Shown here in pieces: positions 32,838-45,795 of a stretch of DNA of 64,000 nucleotides (within the stretch, counting starts at the first letter, position 1; every line of letters starts with the position of its first letter). This DNA comes from Acidobacteriota bacterium (GTDB lineage: Bacteria; Acidobacteriota; Thermoanaerobaculia; Thermoanaerobaculales; Thermoanaerobaculaceae), in assembly GCA_016213675.1 (NCBI GenBank), contig JACQZW010000057.1:32801-96800 (forward strand), written 5' to 3'. A model generated the notes under the pieces. The model had not been told where the DNA came from and ran no database searches. It worked only from the letters and a program-made list of their open reading frames with translations. The position numbers and the translations under genes are program-made.

Positions 32838-33724
32838 CACCAGCCCCGGCGCGACAGCATCTCCTCTGGCGTGAGCTTGGCGATGTCGAGGCCGGACATC
32901 GCGCCCTCGAGACCGCGTGAGACCTCGAGCACGACCGCGGGATCCTGCCAGTGGGTGACCGCCTTGACGATCGCCTGGCCGCGCCGAGCCGGGTCCTCCG
33001 ACTTGAAGATCCCCGAGCCGACGAACACCGACTCGGCGCCGAGCATCATGCACAGCACCGCGTCGGCGGGCGTGGCGACGCCGCCGGCGGCGAAGTTCGG
33101 CACCGGCAGCTTGCCGTGCTCGGCGACGTAGCGGACCAGCTCGAACGGCGCCTGCAGCTCCTTGGCGGCCGGGATGAGCTCGGCCTCGTCGAGCGTCCCG
33201 AGGCGGCGCATCTCGCGCCGCACCGCCCGCAGGTGGCGGACCGCCTCGACGATGTTCCCGGACCCGGCCTCACCCTTGGTCCGCATCATCGCGGCGCCCT
33301 CGGTGATGCGACGGAGCGCCTCGCCGAGGTTCCGGCAGCCGCACACGAACGGCACCTTGCAGTCGTGCTTCCAGACGTGGTTCTCCTCGTCGGCCGGGGT
33401 GAGCACCTCCGACTCGTCGATGAAGTCGACGCCGAGCTGCTCCAGGACCTTGGCCTCAGCGATGTGGCCGATGCGGCACTTGGCCATCACCGGGATCGAC
33501 ACCGTGCGCATGATCTCCTCGATCTTGTCGATCGCCGCCATGCGGGCGACGCCGCCCTCGGCGCGGATGTCGGCCGGGACGCGCTCCAGTGCCATCACCG
33601 CGGCGGCGCCGGCGTCCTCGGCGATCTTCGCCTGTGCGGCATCGGTGACATCCATGATGACCCCACCTTTGAGCATCTCGGCGAGGCCGACCTTGACGCG
33701 AAACTCCGGACTCTCGAAGTGCAT
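32837..33724 (-). CDS. pdxS: Pyridoxal 5'-phosphate synthase subunit PdxS
   Basis: 295 aa. Condenses ribose 5-phosphate, glyceraldehyde 3-phosphate and ammonia to [30 protein letters not shown], the catalytic lysines in MLKGG and in [11 protein letters not shown], and [16 protein letters not shown] are hallmark blocks. ATG 33724 follows GGGAGG at 6 nt and is preferred to the upstream in-frame start. Its TGA overlaps the pdxT start (TGATG). Confidence 0.97.
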   Translation of the reverse strand: MHFESPEFRVKVGLAEMLKGGVIMDVTDAAQAKIAEDAGAAAVMALERVPADIRAEGGVARMAAIDKIEEIMRTVSIPVMAKCRIGHIAEAKVLEQLGVDFIDESEVLTPADEENHVWKHDCKVPFVCGCRNLGEALRRITEGAAMMRTKGEAGSGNIVEAVRHLRAVRREMRRLGTLDEAELIPAAKELQAPFELVRYVAEHGKLPVPNFAAGGVATPADAVLCMMLGAESVFVGSGIFKSEDPARRGQAIVKAVTHWQDPAVVLEVSRGLEGAMSGLDIAKLTPEEMLSRRGW

Positions 33725-33746
33725 CTCAAACCTCCCGCCAACCACC

Positions 33747-33816
33747 CGGTCGACAGTTCACAGTTGCCGGTTCACGCCTTCTCAGGCCTCAGGCCCCAAG
33801 CCTCAAGCCTGCCTCA
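33747..33816. repeat. Heptamer repeat, ten units, between pdxR and pdxS
   Basis: Ten contiguous 7-mers: cggtcga, cagttca, cagttgc, cggttca, cgccttc, tcaggcc, tcaggcc, ccaagcc, tcaagcc, tgcctca. It fills most of the gap and abuts the pdxR stop codon at 33818. Confidence 0.75.
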
Positions 33817-33817
33817 C

Positions 33818-35209
33818 CTACACCATCGGCGCCGCGGCCCGCGCGGGCCGGAGCGCGGTCACGAAGCACTCGACGCCGCGCTGCAGCACCTTGCCGCCCG
33901 CCGCGGCGTAGGCCAGGCGGACCACGTCGTCGCGCCCGGACACCGACATCGCGGGCCCGGGCAGCACCCACACCCCGAGGGCGGCGGCGCGCGCCGCCAC
34001 CTCCCGGGACGACCATCCCGCCGGCAGGCCGACCATCAGCGAGAACGCGCCGCGCGGCGCACTCCACCGCACGCCGGCCGGCGCGCCGCCGAGCGCCGCG
34101 GTGACAATCCGCCGGCGGGTCGTGGCCTCGCGGCGCAGGCGGTCGAGCTGGGCGTCGAGCTCACCCCGGCGGCACAGCGCCCAGGCGGTCGCCTCGAGGA
34201 ACGGGCTGCCGGACAGGTCGGTGGCGCGTTTGACCGCCGTCACCCGCTCGACCAGCTCGCGCGGCCCGGCGAGCCAGCCCACGCGGAGGCCGGGGAACAA
34301 CGCCTTGGAGAACGACCCGACGGCGACGACCCGACGGTCGCGGGCCGCCAGCGGGGCGGGCGGCGGTGCGTCGACCACCAGCGCCGGATCGAAGATCTCC
34401 TCGACCAGGGTCGCGCCTGACTCGAGGAGCCCGGCCAGCAGCCGCACGCGATCGTCCTCTGCCAGCACGGTGCCGGACGGGTTGTGCAGCGTCGGCGTGA
34501 CGATGGCCAGGCGAGGCCGCAGCCGGGCCGCCAGCGCCGCCGCGTGGTCGACGTCGAGGCCGCCGACCCCCACGTCGATCCCGGCGGCCCGGATGCCGTG
34601 CACGGCGAGGAGCGGCGGCAGCCCCGGGTAGGTCGGGTCCTCGACCATCGCGGTATCGCCCGGCCGCGCCACGGCCCGGAGGAGGAGGTCCAGGGCGTGC
34701 TGCACCCCGGCGGTGAGGATGATCCCGTCGGCCTCGGTCCGGATCCCCCAGCTCGCCAACCGGGCGGCGAGCCAGTCGCGGAGCGGGCGGTAGCCACGGG
34801 CATCGCCGTACTGCGCGACCGCCTCGCCCTCTCCCTCACCGAGCCCGAGCCAGCGCAGCACCTTGCCGGCCGGGAGCAGGCTGCGGTCGGGGGCGTAGCG
34901 GGCGAGGTCGAGGCTCCCGGCAGGCGGATCGGCGTCCAGCCCGAGGGGCTCGACGGCGGCGCGGCCGGCGCGACCCGGACGGCCCGGCCGCAGCGTGATC
35001 AACCCGCGTCGCGCCAGCTCGCGGTACGCCGCGGTCAGCGTCGCGCGGTTGACGCCCAGCTCGCCGGCGAGGGCACGCGCCGACGGCACCGGCCGGCCGG
35101 TGTCGCGCTCCAGCTCGGCAGCCATGGCCTCGGCCAGGCGGGCATAGAGCGGCCGCGTGGCCTCCGCTCGGAGGGCGGCGCGGGCGGCGTCGACGAGGCT
35201 CGTCTCCAC
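33818..35209 (-). CDS. MocR/GntR-type PLP-dependent regulator, probable PdxR
   Basis: 463 aa. Residues 20-85 are a GntR winged helix (PLYARLAEAMAAELERDTGRPVPS, then LAGELGVNRATLTAAYRELARRGL); 110-455 are an aminotransferase fold with the PLP lysine in GSFSKALFPGLRVGW. MocR regulators next to pdxST usually sense PLP and control B6 synthesis. Same strand and directly upstream of pdxS, so likely activates its own operon. GTG start at 35209, 6 nt after a -10-like hexamer. Confidence 0.9.
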   Translation of the reverse strand: METSLVDAARAALRAEATRPLYARLAEAMAAELERDTGRPVPSARALAGELGVNRATLTAAYRELARRGLITLRPGRPGRAGRAAVEPLGLDADPPAGSLDLARYAPDRSLLPAGKVLRWLGLGEGEGEAVAQYGDARGYRPLRDWLAARLASWGIRTEADGIILTAGVQHALDLLLRAVARPGDTAMVEDPTYPGLPPLLAVHGIRAAGIDVGVGGLDVDHAAALAARLRPRLAIVTPTLHNPSGTVLAEDDRVRLLAGLLESGATLVEEIFDPALVVDAPPPAPLAARDRRVVAVGSFSKALFPGLRVGWLAGPRELVERVTAVKRATDLSGSPFLEATAWALCRRGELDAQLDRLRREATTRRRIVTAALGGAPAGVRWSAPRGAFSLMVGLPAGWSSREVAARAAALGVWVLPGPAMSVSGRDDVVRLAYAAAGGKVLQRGVECFVTALRPARAAAPMV

Positions 35210-35215
35210 ACCGTA

Positions 35216-35260
35216 ATCGTCGATCGGCTTAGGCCATTTGTCAAAAATGGCTCAGCCATT
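35216..35260 (-). promoter_or_regulatory. pdxR promoter and adjacent palindrome
   Basis: On the minus strand TTGACA (35244-35239), 17-bp spacer, GACGAT (35221-35216), 6 nt to GTG 35209. Immediately upstream of the -35 is AATGGC-TCA-GCCATT (35246-35260), a perfect inverted repeat; a further half-site GGCCATTT overlaps 35232-35239. A PdxR operator is inferred. Confidence 0.5.
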
Positions 35261-35270
35261 ACGGCTAAAG

Positions 35271-35326
35271 GCTTGGGACCTGGGGCTTGGGACCTGAGGC
35301 TTGGGGCTTGGGACCTGCGGCTTGAG
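35271..35326. repeat. Heptamer repeat, eight units (GCTTGGG / ACCTGGG)
   Basis: gcttggg, acctggg, gcttggg, acctgag, gcttggg, gcttggg, acctgcg, gcttgag in perfect 7-bp register, upstream of the pdxR promoter. The remainder of this 286-bp gap (35327-35495) shows GC-rich hairpins but no gene. Confidence 0.85.
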
Positions 35327-35467
35327 CTCCCCCTCCCACCCGATCCTCCGACTCCAAGTTGTCCCCCGTCGCTCGGCCCCGCTTCGGTCCGGACGTGCAG
35401 GCGCCCGCCGGCGAGCGCGCGAGCCGGCGCGCGGGGGAGGGGCCCCGGATCGGGCTTTGCCCGTCCG

Positions 35468-35491
35468 GGGAGGGGGTCGCGAGACCCCCTC
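35468..35491 (-). terminator. Stem-loop after the transaldolase gene
   Basis: Perfect 10-bp stem GGAGGGGGTC with a GCGA loop, 5 bp beyond the stop codon; a second hairpin (around 35440-35467) follows. No U-tract, so terminator activity is only likely. Confidence 0.5.
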
Positions 35492-35495
35492 CTAA

Positions 35496-36146
35496 CTAAT
35501 GCACGTCCTTCGCCGCGCGGTAGTCGGCGAGGAAGCGCTGCAGGCCGATGTCGGTGAGCGGGTGGTGAAAGAGCTGCTCGAGGATCTTAAACGGTACCGT
35601 GGCGACGTCGGCGCCGGCGAGCGTCGACTCGACGACGTGCTGCGGATGGCGGACCGAGGCGACGAGCACCTGGGTGGGGAACTCGTAGGCGTCGTAGATC
35701 TGCACGATCTCGCGGATGAGCTGCATGCCGTCCTGGCCGATGTCGTCGAGGCGGCCGACGAACGGGCTGACGTAGGTCGCCCCGGCCTTGGCGACGAGCA
35801 GTGCCTGCGCCGGCGAGAAGCACAGCGTCAGGTTGGTGGGGATGCCCTCCTCGGCGAACCGGGCGCACACCTTGATCCCGTCTCGGGTGATCGGCAGCTT
35901 GATGACGACGTTCTCGGCGATGGTGGCGAGCTCCCGCCCCTCGCGCTCCATCCCGTCGGCGTCGGTGGCGATCACCTCGGCGGACACCGGGCCCGGCACG
36001 ATCTGACAGATCTCGGCCACCAGGTTGCGGTACGAGCGGCCTTCCTTGGCGACCAGCGACGGATTGGTGGTGACCCCGTCGAGGATCCCCCACGATGCGG
36101 CCTCGGTGATCTCGGACACGTTGGCGGTGTCGATGAACAGCTTCAC
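35496..36146 (-). CDS. Transaldolase, small (TalC/fructose-6-phosphate aldolase-like) type
   Basis: 216 aa from GTG 36146, the length of the short transaldolase subfamily. [26 protein letters not shown], Schiff-base Lys 83 in [40 protein letters not shown] and [12 protein letters not shown] are typical. Works in the non-oxidative pentose phosphate pathway. Downstream of gyrA (50-bp gap); possibly in the same long transcript. Confidence 0.94.
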   Translation of the reverse strand: MKLFIDTANVSEITEAASWGILDGVTTNPSLVAKEGRSYRNLVAEICQIVPGPVSAEVIATDADGMEREGRELATIAENVVIKLPITRDGIKVCARFAEEGIPTNLTLCFSPAQALLVAKAGATYVSPFVGRLDDIGQDGMQLIREIVQIYDAYEFPTQVLVASVRHPQHVVESTLAGADVATVPFKILEQLFHHPLTDIGLQRFLADYRAAKDVH

Positions 36147-36196
36147 GGTTCGCCTCCCCGGCGGATCCTGACGTCGCTCCGCCGATCCCCTGCTCC

Positions 36197-38680
36197 CTAG
36201 AACAGCTCTTCCTGCTCCGCGTCGTCCTCGCCCTCGTCGGGCTCGGCGAGACGGGCCAGGGCGACCACCCGGTCGTCGCCCTCGAGGTTGATCAGCTTCA
36301 CGCCCTGGGTGACCCGCCCGGTGCGGCGGATCCCGCTGGCGGCGGTGCGGATCAGCATCCCCTTGGCCGTGACCAGGAGGACGTCCTCCTGCCCGCCGAT
36401 GTGGCGCATCCCGGCGACGTTGCCGGTGCGCGACGTGACCTTCATCAGCATGATCCCGGCGCCGCCGCGCCCCTGCAGGCGGAACTCCGAGATCGGCGTG
36501 CGCTTGCCGAAGCCGCGCTCGGCGACGACCAGGATCTCGCCGGCGTCGTCGGCCCCAAACGTGGCCAGCACCTCGACGAAGTCGTCGCCCTTCAGGTGGA
36601 TTCCGCGCACCCCGGCGGTCGCACGCCCCATCGGCCGGGCGTCCGTCTCGGGGAAGCGGATGGCCATCCCCTTGTGCGTCCCGAGGAAGACGTGGCTGTT
36701 GCCGTCGGTGAGGCGGACGTCGAGCAGGTCGTCGCCTTCCTCGAGGGCGACGGCGATGATGCCGGTCGAGCGCGGGTTGGCGTACGCGGACAGCTCGGTG
36801 CGCTTGACCTTCCCCTTTCGCGTGGCGAAGAGGAGGAAGTGCTCGGCGTCGAACTCCTTGACCGCCATGAGCGCCGCGACCTTCTCGTCCTGGGTGACCG
36901 GCAGGAGGTTGACGATCGCCTTGCCGCGCGCCGTCGGGCTCGCCTCCGGCACCTCGTGGACCTTCAGCCAGTAGACCTTGCCCACCGACGTGAAGATGAG
37001 GAGCGGGTCGTGGGTGGAGGCGACGAAGAGGTGCTCGACCGGGTCCTCGTCGCGCACCGCGGCGCCGCGTCGCCCGCGCCCGCCGCGCCGCTGGGCGCGG
37101 TAGAGCGACACCGCCGCGCGCTTGATGTAGCCCGAGCGCGTCACGGTGACGACGACGTCCTCCTCGACGATGAGGTCCTCGATGCGGAACTCCGCCTCCT
37201 CGGGGAGGATCTCGGTGCGGCGCTCGTTGGCGAACCGCTTCCTGATCTCCTCGAGCTCGGCGACGACGATGTCGAGGACGAGCTCCGCGGAGGCGAGGAT
37301 CGCCTTGAGCCGCTCGATGAGGGCGAGGATCTCCTGGTACTCCGCGATGATCTTGTCGCGCTCGAGGGCGGTGAGCCGCTGCAACCGCATGTCGAGAATC
37401 GCCTGCGACTGCACCGCCGACAGGCCGAACTTCTCCATCAGGGCGGTCTTCGCGGCCGGCGGGTCGGCCGCGGCGCGGATCGTCCTGATCACCTCGTCGA
37501 GGCGGTCGAGAGCGATGACCAGGCCTTCCAGGATGTGGGCGCGCTCCTCGGCCCGGGCCAGGTCGTAGCGGGTCCGGCGGGTGACGACCTCCTTGCGGTG
37601 CTCGAGGAAGTACTCGAGCATCTGCTTGAGGTTGAGCACCCGCGGCTGGTTGTCGACAATGGCAAGGAAGGTGATGTTGAACGAGCTCTGCATCGTCGTG
37701 TGCTTGAAGAGCTTGTTCAGCACGACCTGGGGGACGGCGTCGCGCTTCAGCTCGACGACGACGCGGATGCCGTCGCGGTCCGACTCGTCGCGAAGGTCGG
37801 AGATCCCCTCGATCTCCTTCGACTGCACCAGCTCGGCGATCCGCTCGACCAGGCGCGCCTTGTTGACCTGGTACGGCAGCTCGGTGATGACGACGGCGGC
37901 CTTCTCGGTCTTGCCGACATGCTCGATGCGGGCCCGCGCCTGCATCTGCACCGCGCCGTGGCCAGTCTCGTAGGCGGCGCGGATCCCGGCCGTGCCGCGG
38001 ATGATGCCGGCGGTCGGGAAGTCGGGCCCCGGCACGTGCTTCATGAGGTCCGCGATGGTCAGCTCGGGGCTGCGCGCGAGGGCGATGCACGCGTCGACCA
38101 CCTCGCCGAGGTTGTGGGGCGGGATGTTGGTCGCCATCCCGACGGCGATGCCGGACGACCCGTTGATCAGCAGGTTGGGAAAGCGCGTCGGCAGGACGTT
38201 CGGCTCCTTCATCGAGCCGTCGTAGTTGGGCGACCACTCGACGGTGTCCTTGTCGAGGTCGTCGCCGAGCATCTCCTCGGCGAGGCGCGCGAGGCGCACC
38301 TCGGTGTACCGCATCGCCGCCGCGTTGTCGCCGTCCACCGAGCCGAAATTGCCCTGGCCGTCGACCAGGACGTGGCGCATGGAGAACACCTGGGCCATGC
38401 GCACCAGGGTGTCGTAGATCGCCTGGTCGCCGTGCGGGTGGTACTTGCCCATGACGTCGCCGACGATGCGGGCCGACTTCTTGTACGCCTTGCCGGCGGT
38501 GTTGCTCTGCTCCCACATGCCGAAGAGGATGCGCCGGTGCACGGGCTTGAGGCCATCGCGCGCGTCGGGCAGCGCGCGGCCGATGATCACGCTCATGGCG
38601 TAGTCGAGGTAGGAGCGCTTGAGCTCCAACTCGATGGCGACCGGGATGCGTTCCTCCCGGCTGAACAGGATGTCAGTCAT
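36197..38680 (-). CDS. gyrA: DNA gyrase subunit A
   Basis: 827 aa from ATG 38680. Catalytic Tyr 125 in [15 protein letters not shown] at 81-85 precedes the quinolone-region helix, where Gln 86 stands at the position of E. coli Ser 83 and Asp 90 at Asp 87. The C-terminal pinwheel begins with the GyrA box QRRGGRG, confirming gyrase rather than topoisomerase IV; the tail is acidic (DDAEQEELF). An upstream in-frame GTG (38689) is an alternative. Order dnaA-dnaN-recF-gyrB-gyrA is the classic origin operon. Confidence 0.97.
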   Translation of the reverse strand: MTDILFSREERIPVAIELELKRSYLDYAMSVIIGRALPDARDGLKPVHRRILFGMWEQSNTAGKAYKKSARIVGDVMGKYHPHGDQAIYDTLVRMAQVFSMRHVLVDGQGNFGSVDGDNAAAMRYTEVRLARLAEEMLGDDLDKDTVEWSPNYDGSMKEPNVLPTRFPNLLINGSSGIAVGMATNIPPHNLGEVVDACIALARSPELTIADLMKHVPGPDFPTAGIIRGTAGIRAAYETGHGAVQMQARARIEHVGKTEKAAVVITELPYQVNKARLVERIAELVQSKEIEGISDLRDESDRDGIRVVVELKRDAVPQVVLNKLFKHTTMQSSFNITFLAIVDNQPRVLNLKQMLEYFLEHRKEVVTRRTRYDLARAEERAHILEGLVIALDRLDEVIRTIRAAADPPAAKTALMEKFGLSAVQSQAILDMRLQRLTALERDKIIAEYQEILALIERLKAILASAELVLDIVVAELEEIRKRFANERRTEILPEEAEFRIEDLIVEEDVVVTVTRSGYIKRAAVSLYRAQRRGGRGRRGAAVRDEDPVEHLFVASTHDPLLIFTSVGKVYWLKVHEVPEASPTARGKAIVNLLPVTQDEKVAALMAVKEFDAEHFLLFATRKGKVKRTELSAYANPRSTGIIAVALEEGDDLLDVRLTDGNSHVFLGTHKGMAIRFPETDARPMGRATAGVRGIHLKGDDFVEVLATFGADDAGEILVVAERGFGKRTPISEFRLQGRGGAGIMLMKVTSRTGNVAGMRHIGGQEDVLLVTAKGMLIRTAASGIRRTGRVTQGVKLINLEGDDRVVALARLAEPDEGEDDAEQEELF

Positions 38681-38734
38681 GGAAAACACCCTTCAAACGC
38701 GTCACGGCGATGCCGCCGCCGAGCCACGTGCGAT

Positions 38735-38804
38735 GGGTCGAGGGTCCAGGGTCGAGAGTCGAAAACGGCACGTTCGACGCTCGGCTCTCGACGCTCGACT
38801 CGCC
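38735..38804. repeat. Heptamer repeat, ten units, between gyrB and gyrA
   Basis: gggtcga, gggtcca, gggtcga, gagtcga, aaacggc, acgttcg, acgctcg, gctctcg, acgctcg, actcgcc in 7-bp register. The two halves are roughly complementary (gtcgag vs ctcgac), so the RNA could fold back. Confidence 0.75.
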
Positions 38805-38829
38805 AACCCCCGAGATCCCCACGCGCATC

Positions 38830-42343
<3,514 letters not shown>

Positions 42344-42356
42344 GCGGGCGACGCTG

Positions 42357-43466
42357 CTACAGCCGGATCGGCATGATCACGTACAGGCACTCGGCGATCG
42401 CCGGGTCGTCGCCGAGCGGCGTGAGGACCACCGGACCGTCGCCGTCGCGGAGCTGGATCTCGATCTGCTCGACCTCGATGGCGGAGAGGAAATCGAGCAC
42501 GTACTGGGCGTTGACCAGGACGCGGATGGCAGGGCCCTGGTAGGTGCAGTGCACGCTCTCGTTCGCCTGCCCGAGGTCGAAGCCGACCGACGCGAGACCG
42601 ATCGCATCGGTCTCGAACTGGAACTGCACGCCGTGGGTGCGCTCGGAGGTGAGCAGCGACACCCGTCGCAGCGAGGCCTGAAGGTCGCTGCGGGAAACCA
42701 CCGCCCGGTGCGGGTTGTCGCGGACCAGGACGCGCTCGTACTGCGGAAATCGCGCCTCCAGGAGCCGTGACAGGAGGACCCGCTCACCCAGGTGAAAGGC
42801 GAGGTGGTTCTCGCCGCGGGCCAGGAAGAGCGGCGCGTCGACTGGTTGGCTGAGCCGGTGGAGTTGGTTGAGAACCTTGCGCGGCAGGAGCTGCTGCTCG
42901 AATGGCGGAGTCTGCGAACCGTGCGCGGCCTTGACGTACGCCAGGCGGTGTCCGTCGGTCGCGACCATTTCGGCGTTCTGGGCCGACAACAGGAGGAGGG
43001 CCGCGTTGTACTGGAAGTGCCCCTCCTCGGAGGAGACGGCAAATGCGGTGCGGTCGATGAGCAAGCGGAGGAACGACAGCGACAGGCCGAACCCCTGTCC
43101 CGACGGGATCTCGGGCAGAGTTGGAAAGTCGGCCGGATCCAGGCTGGCGAGCTGCGAGCGGAAGTTGCCGGACGAGACCTCGACCCGACCCTCGCGGTAG
43201 ACCAGGTCGACCGTGTCGCTCGGCAGGGAGCGGACCAGGTCGAAGAACATCCGGCTCTGGATCGTCGCGCGTCCCTCGTGGCGAATGGTCGCCGGGCACC
43301 GCGAGTACACGGTGACGTCGAGGTCGGTGGCGGCGAGGTTGAGCCGATCACCCTCCGCGCTGAGCAGCACGCTGGAGAGGATCGGGATCGTGGTGCGACG
43401 CTCCACGACGCCCTGAATGAGCTGGAGCTCCTCGAGCAGCGCGGCACGGTTGAGGGACGCATCCAT
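42357..43466 (-). CDS. dnaN: DNA polymerase III sliding clamp (beta subunit)
   Basis: 369 aa from ATG 43466 (GTG 43481 is an in-frame alternative). Three clamp domains are visible: RRTTIPILSSVLLSAEGDRLNLAATDLDVTV, then FPTLPEIPSGQG, then GRVLLSRLLEARFPQYERVL and the C-terminal CLYVIMPIRL, the usual end. Processivity factor; hub for polymerase and repair proteins. Confidence 0.97.
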   Translation of the reverse strand: MDASLNRAALLEELQLIQGVVERRTTIPILSSVLLSAEGDRLNLAATDLDVTVYSRCPATIRHEGRATIQSRMFFDLVRSLPSDTVDLVYREGRVEVSSGNFRSQLASLDPADFPTLPEIPSGQGFGLSLSFLRLLIDRTAFAVSSEEGHFQYNAALLLLSAQNAEMVATDGHRLAYVKAAHGSQTPPFEQQLLPRKVLNQLHRLSQPVDAPLFLARGENHLAFHLGERVLLSRLLEARFPQYERVLVRDNPHRAVVSRSDLQASLRRVSLLTSERTHGVQFQFETDAIGLASVGFDLGQANESVHCTYQGPAIRVLVNAQYVLDFLSAIEVEQIEIQLRDGDGPVVLTPLGDDPAIAECLYVIMPIRL

Positions 43467-43481
43467 ACGGGTCACCCCCAC

Positions 43482-43680
43482 GATGACTGCGAGACTGCGT
43501 AAGTCTACACGTACTCACCGTAGTCGTCGAGCTTGTGGAGGATGTGGACGGGCGGTGGAGGCTACTGAGCCTGCGTCGGTTCGGCGAATACAAGGTGTGG
43601 AGGAGTGTTGCGGAAGAGCTGTGCACGGAGGTGCCAAACCGGAGGGGCGGCGGAGGGAGACGGCGAATTTCCGCAGGCGG
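43482..43680. other. Candidate oriC region between dnaA and dnaN
   Basis: 199 bp with no gene. The 9-mer TGTGGAGGA occurs twice (43534-43542, 43596-43604) and TGTGGACGG directly abuts the first (43543-43551); each is close to the inverted DnaA box TGTGGATAA. CTGTGCACG (43619-43627) is a further weak match. No AT-rich unwinding stretch is obvious. The dnaA-rpmH gap (44968-45087) is the other candidate because the gene strands diverge there. Confidence 0.4.
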
Positions 43681-44967
43681 TCAGCGGAAATGCTCGACGA
43701 ACGTCACCAGGGTGGCGTCGAGCGAGGGGTTGGAGCGCCGTTGGTCGATGATCTGTTCGACGGAGTACATCACCGTGGAGTGGTGCTTCGCGAACAGCTT
43801 GCCGATCTCGGGATATGAGAGGTCGAGGACCTCCCGGATCAGGTACATCGCGACCTGGCGGGGAAAGGCGACGGAGCGACGGTTGTTGCGGCCTTTCAGG
43901 TCCGACACCTTGATGCCGTAGTGATGGGCCACGAAGCGGATCACGTCCGCGGGTGTCGTGTGACGCTCCTCGGGAAGCAGCGGGGTGAGGGCGGCGCGGA
44001 CGGTGTCGAGCGTCGCGAGCTGCGCCGTGAGCGTAAGGTAGATGATGACGCGGTTCAGGTATCCCTCGAGCTCGCGGACGTTCTCGCGGACCCGGCGGGC
44101 GATGAACAGGACCACGTCGTCGGGGAGGTCGACCCCCTCGTTGTGAGCCTTCTCGCGGATGATGGCGCACTTCGTCTCGAGGTCCGGGGGCTGGATATCG
44201 GCGACGAGGCCCCAGACGAAGCGGGTGCGGAGCCGCTCCTCGAGACCCTGGATCGACGCCGGGGAGGTGTCGGAGGTCAGTACGATCTGGTGTCCCGCCT
44301 CGTGGAGGGTGTTGAAGGTGTGGAAAAACTCCTCCTGGGTGCGCTCTTTGCCGGCGAGGATGTGCACGTCGTCGAGGAGCAGCACCTCGACGGAGCGGTA
44401 CGCCTCGCGGAAATTGGTCATCTTCTGCACGCGGATGGAGTTGATCAGCTCGTTGACGAAGTGCTCGGTCGGGACGTAGCGAACGCGGGCACGCGGCGAC
44501 CGCGACAGCACCTCGTTGCCGATCGCGTGGAGGAGGTGGGTCTTGCCCAGGCCCGAGCCGCCATAGATGAACAGGGGGTTGTAGGCCCGGCCGGGGTTCT
44601 CGGCGACCGACTGCGCGGCGGCGCGCGCGAATTGGTTGGAGGGGCCGGCGACGAAGGTCGGGAAGGTGTAGCGCGGGTTGAGGGGGGCACGCCGGGCGGC
44701 GCCGTCGGGCTTGCGCCCGCCGTCGGAAGGGGTGGTGATCGTCACCGAGACTGCGCCGTGCGCGAGGGCGGTCGCCGTCTCGACGAGCAACGACATGTGG
44801 TGGTCCCGGAGGTAGTCCGCGTAGACCTGTGACGGGGCGAGCAGCGTCAGCGTGTCGGGAGCCGACGGTTGCGGCTGGAGCGGGGCAAACCACACCTCGA
44901 ACTCGTCGCGTCCGACGTGCGTCTGGAGGAGCGGCTGCATGTTGAGCCAAAGGGCGAAGGGATCCAT
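43681..44967 (-). CDS. dnaA: Chromosomal replication initiator protein DnaA
   Basis: 428 aa from ATG 44967 (GTG 44991, in frame, is an alternative; neither has a clear Shine-Dalgarno). Domain I 1-75 (FEVWFAPLQPQP), a short Pro/Arg linker, then AAA+: NPLFIYGGSGLGKTHLLHAIG (Walker A), VLLLDDVHILAGKERTQEEFFHTFN (Walker B) and sensor regions. Domain IV: FPRQVAMYLIREVLDLSYPEIGKLFAKHHSTVMYSV, the DnaA-box-binding signature. Somewhat shorter than average because domain II is short. Confidence 0.97.
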   Translation of the reverse strand: MDPFALWLNMQPLLQTHVGRDEFEVWFAPLQPQPSAPDTLTLLAPSQVYADYLRDHHMSLLVETATALAHGAVSVTITTPSDGGRKPDGAARRAPLNPRYTFPTFVAGPSNQFARAAAQSVAENPGRAYNPLFIYGGSGLGKTHLLHAIGNEVLSRSPRARVRYVPTEHFVNELINSIRVQKMTNFREAYRSVEVLLLDDVHILAGKERTQEEFFHTFNTLHEAGHQIVLTSDTSPASIQGLEERLRTRFVWGLVADIQPPDLETKCAIIREKAHNEGVDLPDDVVLFIARRVRENVRELEGYLNRVIIYLTLTAQLATLDTVRAALTPLLPEERHTTPADVIRFVAHHYGIKVSDLKGRNNRRSVAFPRQVAMYLIREVLDLSYPEIGKLFAKHHSTVMYSVEQIIDQRRSNPSLDATLVTFVEHFR

Positions 44968-45012
44968 GGGTGTTGACGACCCGGCAATCACGGAGCTTAT
45001 CACAGGCTCGCC

Positions 45013-45042
45013 TTGACCGGAGAGGTGGCATGCAGGTACACT
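45013..45042 (+). promoter_or_regulatory. Promoter of rpmH
   Basis: TTGACC (45013-45018), 18-bp spacer, TACACT (45037-45042), about 40 nt before the rpmH ATG, which has a GGGAGG ribosome site. Confidence 0.5.
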
Positions 45043-45087
45043 CTCCTTTCCCGTTACGTTTTCTGCCGTCGCGGGAGGGAGTGAACG

Positions 45088-45222
45088 ATGAAGCGGACGT
45101 TTCAGCCGAACAACCGCCGGCGCAAGAAGACGCACGGCTTCCGGGCGCGCATGAGCACCCCGACCGGGCGCCGCGTGCTGGCCGCCCGGCGCCGTAAGGG
45201 CCGCAAGCGCTTGACCGTCTAG
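45088..45222 (+). CDS. rpmH: 50S ribosomal protein L34
   Basis: 44 aa, very basic: [20 protein letters not shown], then [20 protein letters not shown]. Full-length L34. Too short for most ORF lists but unmistakable. First gene of the rightward rpmH-rnpA-yidD-yidC-rsmG-parAB-bactofilin run. Confidence 0.98.
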   Translation: MKRTFQPNNRRRKKTHGFRARMSTPTGRRVLAARRRKGRKRLTV

Positions 45223-45229
45223 GCGACGT

Positions 45230-45583
45230 GTGCAGGCTGGAGCGCGACTGCGCAAGCGGGCGGAGTTCCAGCGGGTCTACGCCGAGGGTGTCAAGGTCGC
45301 AGGGCGCCACATCGTGGTCTTTGCGCTCGTACACGAGAACGAGGAGAACCGTCTCGGGATCACCGCGACGCGTCGGATCGGGCCGGCGGTGGTGCGCAAT
45401 CGCGCCCGGCGACGGGTGCGCGAGCTGTTCCGCCACGCCACCTGCCTGCCGGATGCGTACCGGGTCGACATCGTCGTCAACGTCCGGTCCTCGTGCGCCG
45501 TCGCACCGTGGAATGAGCTCGAAGGGGATTTCGCCGAGTGTCTGAGGAAGATCTCCCGTCGTCTTGGGCGGCGCGAGTGCTGA
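45230..45583 (+). CDS. rnpA: Ribonuclease P protein component
   Basis: 117 aa from GTG 45230, 7 bp after rpm[28 protein letters not shown] and the signature [13 protein letters not shown] are diagnostic. Binds the RNase P RNA for 5' processing of tRNAs; the RNA gene itself is not in this window. The 3' end overlaps yidD. Confidence 0.96.
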   Translation: MQAGARLRKRAEFQRVYAEGVKVAGRHIVVFALVHENEENRLGITATRRIGPAVVRNRARRRVRELFRHATCLPDAYRVDIVVNVRSSCAVAPWNELEGDFAECLRKISRRLGRREC

Positions 45584-45795
45584 TGCTCGCGCTCGGCGGC
45601 TACAAGCGGTGGGTGTCACCGTTGCTGCCGCCGGCCTGCCGCTTCGAGCCGACGTGCTCCGTGTACGCCCTGGACGCCGTGCGCATGCACGGGGCGGCGC
45701 GCGGGTTGTGGTTGGGTCTGCGGCGGGTCCTGCGCTGCCACCCGTGGCATCCGGGCGGTTTCGACCCGGTGCCGCCGGCGAGAGGGGGTCGGTGA
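45538..45795 (+). CDS. yidD: Membrane protein insertion efficiency factor YidD
   Basis: 85 aa from GTG 45538; GTG 45577 or ATG 45583 are alternatives. [33 protein letters not shown] contains the conserved membrane-surface helix and the two cysteines; [17 protein letters not shown] is the family tail. Aids YidC-mediated insertion. The TGA overlaps the yidC ATG. The chosen start overlaps rnpA by 46 bp but keeps the N-terminal helix seen in homologues. Confidence 0.92.
   Translation: MSEEDLPSSWAARVLMLALGGYKRWVSPLLPPACRFEPTCSVYALDAVRMHGAARGLWLGLRRVLRCHPWHPGGFDPVPPARGGR

Noticed and set aside
35271..35326. Sequencing or assembly artefact
   Set aside because: The heptamers vary in sequence while keeping 7-bp register and similar arrays recur at other loci, so an artefact is unlikely.
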